A DNA stretch of 64,000 bases from JBBIND01 sp037444075. Its GTDB lineage: Bacteria; Acidobacteriota; Terriglobia; Bryobacterales; Bryobacteraceae. Both the position numbers and the translations under genes were made by a program. The stretch is from assembly GCA_037444075.1 (NCBI GenBank), contig JBBIND010000005.1, forward strand, positions 33,056 through 97,055, read 5' to 3'. This document shows, one piece after another, positions 9,446 to 18,921 of this stretch (positions within the stretch are counted from its first letter, which is position 1; each line of letters starts with the position of its first letter). The notes below the pieces were generated by a model. That model worked only from the letters and a program-made list of their open reading frames with translations. It searched no databases and had not been told where the DNA came from.

Positions 9446-10785
9446 ACTTGCGATTGGATGAAGTGGCCGCGGCTCTGGGCCTTGCAGGCTCCTACGCCCG
9501 AAGCGCGATCACCGGTTGGAGCGTGGACTCGCGGACCATTCAGCCGGGAGACTTGTTCTTCGCCCTGAAGGGGCCCCGTCACGATGGGCACGAGCACGTG
9601 GCGGATGCCTTCGCGCGCGGCGCGGTGGCCGCGGTAGTAGACCGGGCGGTGGACCTTGCCGGTCCGCTCCTGCTGACGCCCGACGCGGGGGAAGCTCTCC
9701 TTACGCTCGCCGCCTGGGCTCGCCGGAGATGGGGCGGCACCGTGGCGGCAGTGACCGGCAGTGCCGGGAAGACCACCACCAAGGAGGTCATCGCGCACCT
9801 GCTCGGATCGCAAATGCGGGTCGGCAAGACAGAGGGCAATTACAACAACCACGTCGGCTTGCCGTTGTCGATTCTGAGGCTGCCGGAGTCCTGCCGGTTG
9901 GCAGTGCTCGAAATCGGCATGAACCACGCGGGAGAAATACGCCGCCTGGCGGGGGCTGCCCTGCCCGACGTCGGGGTCGTCACCAACGTCGGCTACGCGC
10001 ACCTGGAGAACTTCGAATCCATCGAGGGAATTGCCGCCGCCAAGCGCGAGCTAATTGAATCACTAAGGCCCGAGGGCGTCGCGATACTGAACGCCGATGA
10101 CGCGCGGGTACTCTCTTTCCGGCAGGTCCACGCCGGGCGCACCATCACGTACGGCGTGTCGCCTGAGGCCGATGTGCGCGCCGTGCGGATGGAACTGCTG
10201 GACTCAGGGAGCCGCTTTCAGCTGGACACGGGTGAGTGGTTGGAGACCGTGCTGTGCGGCCGGCACAGCGTGTCCAACATCCTGGCCGGTGTGGCGGTGG
10301 CCCGGGCCTTCGGTATCGATACGGCGAAGTTGCTCGAAGCCGTCCGCACCCTCCGCGCCGGACCGATGCGCGGAGAGAAGTTCGTGCACGACGGGATCAC
10401 CATCTTGAACGATTGCTACAACTCGAACCCCGATGCGGCGCGCGCCATGCTGGAGACGCTGCGCGACACGCCGGCAAAGCGGAGGATTGCAGTGCTTGGC
10501 GAGATGCTGGAACTGGGCGATCGATCCCGCCACCTGCACCGGGAAATCGGAGCGTTCGCGGCCGCCTGCGGTGTGGATCACGTGGTGGGAATCCGCGGCG
10601 CGGCGAGGGATCTGGTGAGCGCCGCTGTGGAATCCGGGCTTCCGGAGGCCGCGGCGCACTTCTTTGAAAGACCCGGCGACGCAGGCGTTTACCTGAAGGG
10701 AGTGGCTCTGGCAGGAGACGCTGTTTTGTTCAAGGGCTCCCGGGGCGTGCGCGTCGAGGAAGCTCTGGCGAGTTTCATGGGATAA
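9442..10785 (+). CDS. murF: UDP-N-acetylmuramoyl-tripeptide--D-alanyl-D-alanine ligase MurF
   Basis: MurF adds D-Ala-D-Ala to complete the cytoplasmic precursor. The 447-residue protein has the ATP loop GSAGKTTTKE near residue 106, then EGNYNNHVGLPLSIL and LEIGMNHAGEI, which are typical of MurF, and DCYNSNPDA in the C-terminal domain. The start TTG at 9442 overlaps the murE stop by four bases; no ATG lies nearby. Only seven bases separate it from mraY. Confidence 0.95.
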   Translation: MNLRLDEVAAALGLAGSYARSAITGWSVDSRTIQPGDLFFALKGPRHDGHEHVADAFARGAVAAVVDRAVDLAGPLLLTPDAGEALLTLAAWARRRWGGTVAAVTGSAGKTTTKEVIAHLLGSQMRVGKTEGNYNNHVGLPLSILRLPESCRLAVLEIGMNHAGEIRRLAGAALPDVGVVTNVGYAHLENFESIEGIAAAKRELIESLRPEGVAILNADDARVLSFRQVHAGRTITYGVSPEADVRAVRMELLDSGSRFQLDTGEWLETVLCGRHSVSNILAGVAVARAFGIDTAKLLEAVRTLRAGPMRGEKFVHDGITILNDCYNSNPDAARAMLETLRDTPAKRRIAVLGEMLELGDRSRHLHREIGAFAAACGVDHVVGIRGAARDLVSAAVESGLPEAAAHFFERPGDAGVYLKGVALAGDAVLFKGSRGVRVEEALASFMG

Positions 10786-10792
10786 CCTGACG

Positions 10793-11926
10793 ATGCTTTA
10801 CTGGCTGCTATACGAAACCTTGATGCCGCATTTCGGGCCTTTCCGCCTGTTCGGATACGTCACTTTCCGGACGGCCTTCGCCAGCCTGGCGGCGTTGTTG
10901 ATCAGCGTCGTGCTGGGACCGTGGCTGATCAACCGTCTGCGGGAATTTCAGATCGGCCAGCACATCCGCGAGGATGGCCCCAAGAGCCATCACGCCAAGT
11001 CCGGCACGCCGACCATGGGCGGCGTCCTGATTCTGGTTTCCATCGTCGCGCCCACGCTGCTGTTCGCCAATCTGCGCAATCCTTACATCTGGGTAGCTCT
11101 TTTCGGGTTGCTGGCCTTCGGCGCCATAGGCTTCTACGATGATTTCCTGAAGACACGCCGCCGCCGGAACCTGGGCCTGACGGCACGCAGAAAATTCGCG
11201 CTCCAGGGATTGGCGGCGCTCATGGTGGGCTGGCTGCTGCTGCTGCTCCACGCCAGAGGCCTGTATTCAACCTCCATGAACGTGCCCTTCTTCAAGGGAT
11301 TCCGGCCCGACCTGCTGGTTGATTCGTGGCTCCAATCCGCCTACACTTATCCGCTGGCCTTTGCGTTCTTCTTCCTGTTTCTGGCGCTCGTTCTGGTAGG
11401 CTCAGCCAACGCTGTGAACCTTACAGACGGGCTGGACGGACTGGCGATTGGCCTGATGATCATAGCCTCCGGCGCGATGACCGTGCTGACATACACGAGC
11501 GGCCACCGCGACTTCGCACTCTACCTGGACCTCGCACGTCTGCCGGGCGCTTCGGAGTTGACCATCTTCTGCGGCGCCATGACAGGCGCCAGCCTGGGGT
11601 TCCTCTGGTACAACGCCCACCCGGCGGAGATCTTCATGGGCGACGTCGGCTCACTCGCTTTGGGCGGAGGATTGGGTGTTGTCGCCGTGCTGATTAAGCA
11701 GGAGATCCTCCTGCTTTTCGTTGGCGGCGTCTTCGTACTGGAAGCTGTCTCGGTGATCCTCCAGGTAGGCAGCTACAAATTGCGCCGCAAACGGATCTTC
11801 AAGATGGCGCCACTGCACCACCACTTTGAAGCGCTGGGGTGGCAGGAGGCGAAGATCATAACGCGTTTCTGGATAGCGGGCCTGGTCATGGCGCTTTTCG
11901 CCCTGACCACCCTGAAACTGAGGTGA
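10793..11926 (+). CDS. mraY: Phospho-N-acetylmuramoyl-pentapeptide transferase MraY
   Basis: MraY is the polytopic membrane enzyme that moves phospho-MurNAc-pentapeptide to undecaprenyl phosphate, making lipid I. The 377 residues contain KSGTPTMGGVL near residue 70, the aspartate-rich GFYDDFLK, and NLTDGLDGLA, followed by GDVGSLALGG and a HHHFE motif near the C-terminus. All of these are family signatures. Around ten hydrophobic segments are visible. The gene ends in GTGA, shared with the murD start. Confidence 0.96.
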   Translation: MLYWLLYETLMPHFGPFRLFGYVTFRTAFASLAALLISVVLGPWLINRLREFQIGQHIREDGPKSHHAKSGTPTMGGVLILVSIVAPTLLFANLRNPYIWVALFGLLAFGAIGFYDDFLKTRRRRNLGLTARRKFALQGLAALMVGWLLLLLHARGLYSTSMNVPFFKGFRPDLLVDSWLQSAYTYPLAFAFFFLFLALVLVGSANAVNLTDGLDGLAIGLMIIASGAMTVLTYTSGHRDFALYLDLARLPGASELTIFCGAMTGASLGFLWYNAHPAEIFMGDVGSLALGGGLGVVAVLIKQEILLLFVGGVFVLEAVSVILQVGSYKLRRKRIFKMAPLHHHFEALGWQEAKIITRFWIAGLVMALFALTTLKLR

Positions 11927-13269
11927 AAGGCGTGGAACTGAGAGGAGCGCGGGTTCTGGTAGTTGGTCTGGCACGTTCGGGCCAGTCCGCTGTGGAACTG
12001 CTGCTCGAGCACGGAGCCAAAATAAGTGTCACGGACTCGCGGCCTCCGGCCGAACTGCAGGACGTTCTCCCAGCGCTCGAGGCCCGGGGCGTGGCGTTCA
12101 GCCCGCAGTGCGGACAGACATTCGAAAACGTCGACCTGGTCGTCATTTCACCAGGAGTTCCGGCTGATCTCGCAGAGTTGCAGGATGTCCGCAGGCGCGG
12201 AGTTCCGGTGGTCGGTGAGGTGGAACTCGCCGGCTGGTTTCTGCAGGGCCCCACTATTGGAATCACCGGAAGCAACGGGAAGACCACGACAACGGCTCTG
12301 ATCGGGCATATCATGCAGCACGCCGGCATTCCGGCACAGGTGGGCGGCAACATCGGCCGGCCGCTGTGCTCCATGGTTGGAGAATCACGGCCGGACCAGT
12401 GGAACGTGCTGGAACTGTCCAGTTTTCAGCTGGAGACGATCGTCCGGTTTCGCTGCCGCATCGCGGTCGGAATGAACCTCACGCCGGACCATCTGGACCG
12501 CCACCACACCTGGGAAGCGTATGTAGCCGCCAAGCGGCGAATGTTCGAAACCCAGACCGTCGACGATGATGCCGTGCTCAACGCGGACGATGCCACCTGC
12601 GTAAGCTATGCTGGCGCCGGCGGGCGCGCTCATTGGTTCAGCGCCACTCATGAAGTAAGTCCGGGCGCCTGGCTGAACGGGAGCCACCTGTTGCTCGGCG
12701 GAGAGCTGCTCATGGCCGCCGCCGAAGTGCCGCTGCGGGGCAGACACAACCTGGAAAACGTGATGGCGGCCGCCGTGGCCACTCGCCTCGCCGGAGCGTC
12801 CACGAACGCCATTCGCGAGGCTGTGCGAAGTTTCCCGGGCGTCGAGCACCGCCTGGAATACGTGTGCACGCTGCGGGGCGTAGACATCTATAACGACTCG
12901 AAAGCGACCAACGTGGATGCCGCGCTCAAAGCGATTGACGCTTTTGACGGCCCGCTTTGGGTGATTCTCGGCGGAAAAGACAAGGACAGCGACTACCGCC
13001 CGTTACGCGAACCGCTGGCCTCAAAGTGCAGGGCAGCCCTGCTGATCGGCGCGGCGGAGGCGAAGATTGCCTCCCAACTCTCTGGCGCGGTGCGGCTGGA
13101 GTCGTGCGGCACACTGCAGAAGGCGCTCGAGCTTTCCTTTGCCGAGGCAAGACCGGGCGAAACGATTCTGCTGGCGCCTGCCTGCGCCAGCTTCGATCAA
13201 TTCGAAAACTTTGAGCATCGCGGCCGGGTTTTCAAATCGCTCGCGAGGACTCTTGGAGTGGGGTGTTGA
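11923..13269 (+). CDS. murD: UDP-N-acetylmuramoylalanine--D-glutamate ligase MurD
   Basis: MurD adds D-glutamate to UDP-MurNAc-L-alanine. I chose GTG 11923, which overlaps the mraY stop by four bases and gives 448 residues. The longer frame back to 11839 lies inside mraY and is not credible; GTG 11932 is also possible. The N-terminal nucleotide fold (RVLVVGLARSGQSA), the ATP loop GSNGKTTTT, the LSSFQLE box and the C-terminal YNDSKATN motif are all present and in order. Confidence 0.94.
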   Translation: MKGVELRGARVLVVGLARSGQSAVELLLEHGAKISVTDSRPPAELQDVLPALEARGVAFSPQCGQTFENVDLVVISPGVPADLAELQDVRRRGVPVVGEVELAGWFLQGPTIGITGSNGKTTTTALIGHIMQHAGIPAQVGGNIGRPLCSMVGESRPDQWNVLELSSFQLETIVRFRCRIAVGMNLTPDHLDRHHTWEAYVAAKRRMFETQTVDDDAVLNADDATCVSYAGAGGRAHWFSATHEVSPGAWLNGSHLLLGGELLMAAAEVPLRGRHNLENVMAAAVATRLAGASTNAIREAVRSFPGVEHRLEYVCTLRGVDIYNDSKATNVDAALKAIDAFDGPLWVILGGKDKDSDYRPLREPLASKCRAALLIGAAEAKIASQLSGAVRLESCGTLQKALELSFAEARPGETILLAPACASFDQFENFEHRGRVFKSLARTLGVGC

Positions 13270-13270
13270 G

Positions 13271-14353
13271 ATGGCTCTAAGGGTACGGACAGATTGGACC
13301 TTGTACGTCGTCGTGCTGGTGATGATCGGATTTGGCCTGCTCATGGTGATGAGCGCCTCTTCCGTGGCGGCGGAAATGCACTACAAGGTGAAGAGCTATC
13401 ACTTCTTTCAGCGCCAGGTAGTTGCCGCCCTGCTCGGTTTCTTCCTGTTCATGCACTTGACCAAGTTCGATTACCGCAGGCTGTATTCACCGTCGTGGAT
13501 CTTCGTTGCCACGGGCGTCGTCGTGGCGTTGCTTGTAGTGGTCCTCATTGTCGACCCGAACAAGCATCGGTTCATCCGATTGGGGTTCGTGCAGTTTCAG
13601 CCATCGGAGTTTGTCAAGCCGGTCTTGATTGTCTTCATGGCTTACATGCTGACTTTCAAATCCACCCGGATCAACGACCGCTCGACCATCATTATGGGCT
13701 CCCTGGTGCTCGGGGCAATGGGTGGGCTGGTCGCTGTAGGGGACTACGGCACAGCCCTCGTACTGGGCGTCACGACCATGGTGATGTTTTTCGTAGCGGG
13801 GTTGAACAAGAAGTACTTGATCCTTGCCATGTTGGCAGGGGTGGTGGCCTCGGCAGTAGTCATTCTGACGGAACCCTACCGGCTGAAGCGTTTGGTGGAG
13901 TGGCTGGTTTCAGGACTCACGAACTATCAGGCTGAACAATCTCTGATAGGCATTGGCGCGGGAGGTCTCGTGGGCGCCGGCCTGATGGATTCGATTCAGA
14001 AACTGCTATTCCTGCCTGAGGCTCATACGGACTTCATTTTCGCCATCGTGGGCGAGGAATTCGGGCTGATCGGCACGGCCGGAGTCCTGATACTCTACTT
14101 CGTCATCCTTCAAAAAGGCTTGCGGCTCTTCTGGACCGCGCCGGACAATTTCGGCCGCTACATAGCGCTGGGTGTTGTTGTGTCCTTATTCTTTCAAGCG
14201 ATGGTTCATATCAGCGTAGGACTGAACCTGGCGCCTACCAAGGGCATACCTTTGCCGATGATCAGCTACGGAGGTTCGTCCATGGTGGGCAGCCTGATCA
14301 TGCTTGGCCTGTTGTCAAGCGTCAGTCAGCGCAGGGTTGAGGCGCGAGGGTGA
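13271..14353 (+). CDS. ftsW: Septal peptidoglycan polymerase FtsW (SEDS family)
   Basis: FtsW polymerises glycan strands at the septum together with the FtsI-class transpeptidase. The 360-residue protein has about ten membrane segments and the SEDS hallmarks KHRFIRLGFVQFQPSEFVK, the HTDFIFAIVGEEFGLIG loop and the end motif PLPMISYGGSSM. ATG 13271 begins one base after the murD stop; the longer frame from 13067 overlaps murD and is rejected. Confidence 0.94.
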   Translation: MALRVRTDWTLYVVVLVMIGFGLLMVMSASSVAAEMHYKVKSYHFFQRQVVAALLGFFLFMHLTKFDYRRLYSPSWIFVATGVVVALLVVVLIVDPNKHRFIRLGFVQFQPSEFVKPVLIVFMAYMLTFKSTRINDRSTIIMGSLVLGAMGGLVAVGDYGTALVLGVTTMVMFFVAGLNKKYLILAMLAGVVASAVVILTEPYRLKRLVEWLVSGLTNYQAEQSLIGIGAGGLVGAGLMDSIQKLLFLPEAHTDFIFAIVGEEFGLIGTAGVLILYFVILQKGLRLFWTAPDNFGRYIALGVVVSLFFQAMVHISVGLNLAPTKGIPLPMISYGGSSMVGSLIMLGLLSSVSQRRVEARG

Positions 14354-15429
14354 ACTTTCTTATGGCGGGAGGCGGCACGGGCGGGCACGTGTATCCGGCG
14401 CTGGCTGTGGCGCGGCAATTGCGGAGCCGCGGACACGAGGTTCTCTTTGTCGGCACACAGAACGGCCTTGAGTCCCGGCTGGTTCCGCAAGATGGATTTC
14501 CGCTGGAGTTCATCCGTATAGGTGGGCTGAAGGGTGTGGGCGTTGCCCGTCAACTCCGCACGCTGCTCCAACTGCCCGTCAGCACGTGGCAGGTGTACCG
14601 CCTGACAAGGCGATATCGGCCCGCGGCCGTCTTCAGTTCAGGAGGCTTCGCCGCCGGTCCCGTAATGCTGGCGGCGGTGGCGGCGCGGGTGCCTCTGCTC
14701 ATCATGGAACCGAATGCGCTGCCCGGATTCACCAACCGGCATATGGGCCGCTTTGCCCAATGCGCATTGCTGAATTTCCCTGAAGCGGGCCGTTTCTTTC
14801 CGCCCGGCAAATCCCTGGTCACGGGCGTGCCGGTGCGCGAGAACTTCTTCGCCTTGCCGGTAAAGCCGCGTGCCAGGACGCTTTCCCTGCTCATCACAGG
14901 CGGGAGCCGGGGTTCGCGGACGCTGAACCATGCCGCGCGGGAAAGCTGGCCGTTGTTTGCCGGCTCAGGCCTGGCCATCCGGATAGTGCATCAGACAGGA
15001 CCTGCGGAGTTTGATTCTCTGGAACGCGAGTTCAGGACGGCGGGGGTGGAAGGCCGCGTCGTGGATTACATCGAGGACATGCCTGCCGCTTTCGCGGAGG
15101 CGGACCTGATCATTTGCCGCTCAGGCGCCGGAGCGGTCTCCGAACTGGCGGCGGCGTGCAAACCGGCGGTACTGGTTCCCTTCCCTCACGCTGCCGACGA
15201 CCACCAATCGCGGAATGCGGAGGCGATGGTTCGGGCCGGGGCCGCCCGCCTGGTCCCCGACAAGCAGTTCACTGGAAAGCGGCTGTTCGAGGAGGTGGCG
15301 GCGTTGTCCTCCGAGCCTGGCCTGCTGGAGAAGATGGCTGACGCCGCAGGCGCCATGGCGCGCCCGGGCGCAGCCTCCCAGGCAGCCGACCTGCTGGAAT
15401 CGCTCGCAGGCATTGACAGAAATGCGTAA
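14350..15429 (+). CDS. murG: Lipid II synthase MurG (GlcNAc transferase)
   Basis: MurG transfers GlcNAc to lipid I on the cytoplasmic face, making lipid II. The 359 residues start with MAGGGTGGHVYPALAVA (the donor-loop signature), carry MEPNALPGFTNR in the N-terminal domain, LITGGSRGSRTLN after the linker, and ICRSGAGAVSELAAACKPAV in the UDP-sugar domain. The GTG start at 14350 overlaps the ftsW stop by four bases. Confidence 0.95.
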   Translation: MNFLMAGGGTGGHVYPALAVARQLRSRGHEVLFVGTQNGLESRLVPQDGFPLEFIRIGGLKGVGVARQLRTLLQLPVSTWQVYRLTRRYRPAAVFSSGGFAAGPVMLAAVAARVPLLIMEPNALPGFTNRHMGRFAQCALLNFPEAGRFFPPGKSLVTGVPVRENFFALPVKPRARTLSLLITGGSRGSRTLNHAARESWPLFAGSGLAIRIVHQTGPAEFDSLEREFRTAGVEGRVVDYIEDMPAAFAEADLIICRSGAGAVSELAAACKPAVLVPFPHAADDHQSRNAEAMVRAGAARLVPDKQFTGKRLFEEVAALSSEPGLLEKMADAAGAMARPGAASQAADLLESLAGIDRNA

Positions 15430-15452
15430 AGAAGAAACAATACGTTTTAAAA

Positions 15453-16832
15453 ATGTTTTTTAAGCCACAACATCTCCACTTCACCGGCATCGGCGGCATC
15501 GGCATGAGCGGTATTGCCGAAGTGCTTCTGAATCTCGGTTATGAGATCAGCGGTTCGGATCTCAAGACCGGACCCATCACGGACCGGCTCGCCAAACTCG
15601 GGGCACAGATATACAAAGGCCACGATGCAGCGCACGTGGGGACGGCCAAAGCTCTCGTGGTAAGTTCCGCCATCGAGGAGCGCAACCCCGAACTTGCCGA
15701 AGCGCGGCGCCGCCAGATTCCTATCATCCCGCGCGGAGAACTGCTGGCGGAGTTGATGCGCCTGAAATACGGCATCGCGGTCGCCGGCAGCCACGGCAAG
15801 ACGACAACCACTTCGATGGCGGCGGCCATACTCAGCCACGCCGGTCTGGATCCTACCGTGGTCGTGGGCGGGCGCGTCGGGGCGATGGGTGAAACCAACG
15901 CGCGCGTCGGCAGAAGCGACTTCCTGGTGGTGGAGTCCGACGAAAGCGATGGCAGTTTCCTCAAGCTGGCGCCGATTCTGGCGGTTGTTACTAACATCGA
16001 CCGGGAGCACCTTGACCACTACGGCACGCTCGAAGCTGTTCTGGACTCCTTCCGTGATTTCGTCAATCGCGTGCCGTTCTACGGCGCGGCTGTCCTGTGC
16101 CTGGATGACGAGAACGTGAGGCGGATCCTGCCTTCCATCAAGCGGCGCGGCATCACTTACGGGCTCAACGCACAATCCAACCTGGTGCTGAGCGACGTTG
16201 ATCGGAAGCCGTTCGCCTCCAACTTCCGCCTCCGCTACAACGGCCGGGACCTCGGCGAGTTTGAACTGAAGGTCCCCGGCGAACACAACGCGCTCAACGC
16301 CACCGCCGCGGTGGCGATCGGCCTCGAGCTGGATATCGACCCCGGCGTGATACGCGAGGCGCTGGCCGCTTTTGCAGGCGTGGAACGCCGCTTTCAACTG
16401 CGTGGAGAAACCGCCGGCATCGCCGTGGTGGATGACTACGGGCACCACCCCACGGAAGTCCGCGCCACTTTGACGGCAGCCCGCCAATGCGGCTACGAAA
16501 GAACGCTGGTGCTTTTTCAGCCGCACCGCTACTCCCGCACGAAGCTGCTGATGGACGATTTTGCCATGGCTTTTCACGAAGCGGACGCGGTCTTCGTCCT
16601 GGATATCTACTCCGCTTCGGAAGAGCGCCTGGAAGGAGTCTCCTCCGAAGCCCTGGTAACCCGCATGCGGGATTTCGGCCATCGTTCGGTTACCTATGTC
16701 GGCGGCCTCGAGAAGGGTGTCCGGCGGGTGGCCGAGGCCGCGCGCAAGGGCGACTTGATCCTGACCTTAGGCGCGGGCAACGTGTGGCAGGCGGCTGACA
16801 TGCTGCTTGGCGAACTTCGCGAGAGGGATTAG
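15453..16832 (+). CDS. murC: UDP-N-acetylmuramate--L-alanine ligase MurC
   Basis: MurC starts the peptide stem by adding L-alanine to UDP-MurNAc. The 459-residue protein has HFTGIGGIGMSGIAEVL at its N-terminus, the ATP loop GSHGKTTTT near residue 112, EHLDHYG in the central domain and DDYGHHPTEVRATL in the C-terminal domain. It is followed directly by ftsQ. The usual murB and ddl genes between murC and ftsQ are missing here. Confidence 0.95.
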   Translation: MFFKPQHLHFTGIGGIGMSGIAEVLLNLGYEISGSDLKTGPITDRLAKLGAQIYKGHDAAHVGTAKALVVSSAIEERNPELAEARRRQIPIIPRGELLAELMRLKYGIAVAGSHGKTTTTSMAAAILSHAGLDPTVVVGGRVGAMGETNARVGRSDFLVVESDESDGSFLKLAPILAVVTNIDREHLDHYGTLEAVLDSFRDFVNRVPFYGAAVLCLDDENVRRILPSIKRRGITYGLNAQSNLVLSDVDRKPFASNFRLRYNGRDLGEFELKVPGEHNALNATAAVAIGLELDIDPGVIREALAAFAGVERRFQLRGETAGIAVVDDYGHHPTEVRATLTAARQCGYERTLVLFQPHRYSRTKLLMDDFAMAFHEADAVFVLDIYSASEERLEGVSSEALVTRMRDFGHRSVTYVGGLEKGVRRVAEAARKGDLILTLGAGNVWQAADMLLGELRERD

Positions 16833-17666
16833 ATGGGACGCAAGAAGTTGGACGGCCACCGGACCTTCGGCATCAGTGGTGCCGTGAGGTTCGTTCTGGT
16901 TACGCTGGCCGCCACGTTCGTGCTTGTCCTGGTGGTGGTGGCGCGCTCGCGAGCCGAACGCTTCCTGTCAACAGACAGCCGGTTCGTTCTGCGCCCGCCC
17001 GAATACGGCAGTGAGATCAGCCCGGACATTACCGTCAGCGGCACACAAGTGGTTTCTCCCGAGCGCATACAGGCCGTCTTCCGGCCGGACAACGGGCGAA
17101 GCATTTACCTCGTGCCGCTTCAGAACAGGCAGAACCAACTGCTGCGCATCAATTGGGTGCGAAGCGCTTCGGTGGCGCGTGTCTGGCCGAACAGCCTGCG
17201 CGTGAGCATTCAGGAGAGGGTGCCGGTGGCGTTTGTAGAAGTGCCGCCCAAGGCGGCAGGACAGCCATCCCGGTCAGCACTCATTGACGAGGACGGAGAA
17301 ATCCTGAACTTGCCGGAGAGCGGTCTCTATGAACTGCCGCTGTTAACGGGCACACACCCGGAGCGAGCCAAGAGCGTGCGCCGCTCGCACGTCGCGCAGA
17401 TGCTGAGAGTCCTGGAGGAACTGGGCGATCTGGCGGGGCGAGTCTCGGAGATCGACGTTTCCGACCCGGTGAGCATGTGGGTCATCTGCCAGGCTGACGG
17501 AGATTGGTTTCGGATCAACCTCGGAGACCGGAATTTCCGCGAACGCCTGAAAGGTTTCCTGGACCATCTGCCGGAAGTAAGGAAGTACTCGCCTGGTGCG
17601 AGACAGTTTGACCTGTCGGTGGACGGCCAATTCCTGGCCCCCGGAGGAGGCGAGCATGGGCGCTAA
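16833..17666 (+). CDS. ftsQ: Divisome protein FtsQ (POTRA domain)
   Basis: FtsQ is a single-pass membrane protein linking early and late divisome parts. The 277 residues consist of a short basic cytoplasmic tail, one membrane helix (about residues 17-38), and a periplasmic POTRA-like region (DITVSGTQVVSPERIQAVF). A beta domain with INWVRSASVARVWPNSLRVS follows, matching the FtsQ pattern of a conserved RxWP box. The ATG follows the murC stop with no gap and the 3' end overlaps ftsA by 11 bases. Confidence 0.88.
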   Translation: MGRKKLDGHRTFGISGAVRFVLVTLAATFVLVLVVVARSRAERFLSTDSRFVLRPPEYGSEISPDITVSGTQVVSPERIQAVFRPDNGRSIYLVPLQNRQNQLLRINWVRSASVARVWPNSLRVSIQERVPVAFVEVPPKAAGQPSRSALIDEDGEILNLPESGLYELPLLTGTHPERAKSVRRSHVAQMLRVLEELGDLAGRVSEIDVSDPVSMWVICQADGDWFRINLGDRNFRERLKGFLDHLPEVRKYSPGARQFDLSVDGQFLAPGGGEHGR

Positions 17667-18855
17667 TCCGACTTACGGGATCGGGCTGGATGCTGGAAAC
17701 GACAAAACCCGCCTGGTGGTTCTGGCGCTCGATGACCTCCAGGTTCATTACGTCGCTCACGCGGAAGCGCGCTCCGCGGGCTGGAGCAAAGGCAGATTGT
17801 CGGACCCGAAGGCCTGCTCCCATGCCATACGCAAGATCGTTCGGGAGGTGGAAAGTTCCACTGGCATTTCGATCGGCACGGCGACGCTCGGAGTCGGCGG
17901 CCCCTCCATTCAAGGAAGCGATTGCGCCGGCATCTACGAATTCGGCCAGCAGCGTAAGGTGACCCCTGAGGATGTCACTTACGCCATGCGCCGCGCGTCT
18001 CAGGTTCGTCTGGAGGATGACCGTTTTCTTCTGCACGTCTTCCCGCAGCACTTTACTCTGGACGGGCGCACGGGCCGCCGCAATCCGGTTGACGCCATTT
18101 GCTCCAGATTAGAGGCGAATGTCCACATTGTCACGATGTCGGCCCGGGACCATGAGAGCGTGGTCCAAGCGATGCACCTGGCCCACCTGGCAGCCGAAGA
18201 AAGCGTTTTTGGCCCGGTCGCGGCAGCGTACGCGTGCCTGTGGCAGGAGGAACGCTCCCGAGGCGTTGCCCTGCTCTCCATCGGCGCCGGTTCTTCGGAC
18301 CTGGTGGTCTATGATGGCGAAGCCGTAGTCCTGACCGGGAGCCTGCCCATCAGCGCGGAGCATTTCACCCGCGACGTGGCCTGGGGGCTGTCCGTCTCTT
18401 ACGAGGATGCCGTCTCCATCAAAGAGGACTATGGATGTGCCATCCGTGGACTGACGTCCGGCCACAGCTACATCGAGGTGCCCACCGGCCCGGGCAGGAC
18501 GCCGCGAGAGACGACAGTACAACGGCTTAACGAAATACTGGAGGCCCGAGCCGAAGAACTGTTCGAATACTTTCGCGACACATTGGTGAACTCCGGCGTT
18601 GATCTGGCTTGGTTGGGCAGCATCTATCTCACCGGCGGCGGGGCCATGCTGAACGGGATGCGCGAGATGGCTGATTACGTTCTGAATCGCAGAACAGACC
18701 ATGGCTGCCCGTTCGGCATCAAGGGATGGCCGCAGTCGTTGAACACGCCGGCATGGACGACAGCCGCCGGGCTGGCCATGTATTCCTGCCGGCTCAAGTT
18801 GAGAGGCGACGAGAGGAAATCATCGCCAGGTTTTCTAGGGTTGTTCTGGCGCTGA
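17656..18855 (+). CDS. ftsA: Cell-division protein FtsA (actin-like)
   Basis: FtsA tethers FtsZ to the membrane. The 399 residues begin YGIGLDAGNDKTRLVVL, the first phosphate loop of actin-like proteins, and include SIGAGSSDLVVYDGEAV (second phosphate loop) and IYLTGGGAMLNGM (adenosine loop). ATG 17656 follows GGAGGCGAGC; the longer frame lies in ftsQ. The C-terminal end LKSSPGFLGLFWR-like segment (residues about 385-399) fits the membrane-targeting helix. Confidence 0.9.
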   Translation: MGANPTYGIGLDAGNDKTRLVVLALDDLQVHYVAHAEARSAGWSKGRLSDPKACSHAIRKIVREVESSTGISIGTATLGVGGPSIQGSDCAGIYEFGQQRKVTPEDVTYAMRRASQVRLEDDRFLLHVFPQHFTLDGRTGRRNPVDAICSRLEANVHIVTMSARDHESVVQAMHLAHLAAEESVFGPVAAAYACLWQEERSRGVALLSIGAGSSDLVVYDGEAVVLTGSLPISAEHFTRDVAWGLSVSYEDAVSIKEDYGCAIRGLTSGHSYIEVPTGPGRTPRETTVQRLNEILEARAEELFEYFRDTLVNSGVDLAWLGSIYLTGGGAMLNGMREMADYVLNRRTDHGCPFGIKGWPQSLNTPAWTTAAGLAMYSCRLKLRGDERKSSPGFLGLFWR

Positions 18856-18882
18856 CGCCCCAAGAAGGTTTGCAGATACACG

Positions 18883-18899
18883 CGGCCCGGCACGGGCCG
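18883..18899 (+). other. Small hairpin in the ftsA-ftsZ spacer
   Basis: CGGCCC at 18883-18888 pairs with GGGCCG at 18894-18899 around a 5-base loop, within the 66-base gap before ftsZ. It could separate or process the ftsA and ftsZ messages, which often differ in abundance. A GGGAGG ribosome site lies just before ATG 18922, downstream of the hairpin. Confidence 0.4.
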
Positions 18900-18921
18900 A
18901 ATCGAGGTTCGGGAGGTTACG

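Noticed and set aside
15447..16682. Minus-strand open frame of 411 codons opposite murC
   Set aside because: Antisense shadow; murC motifs are complete on the plus strand.
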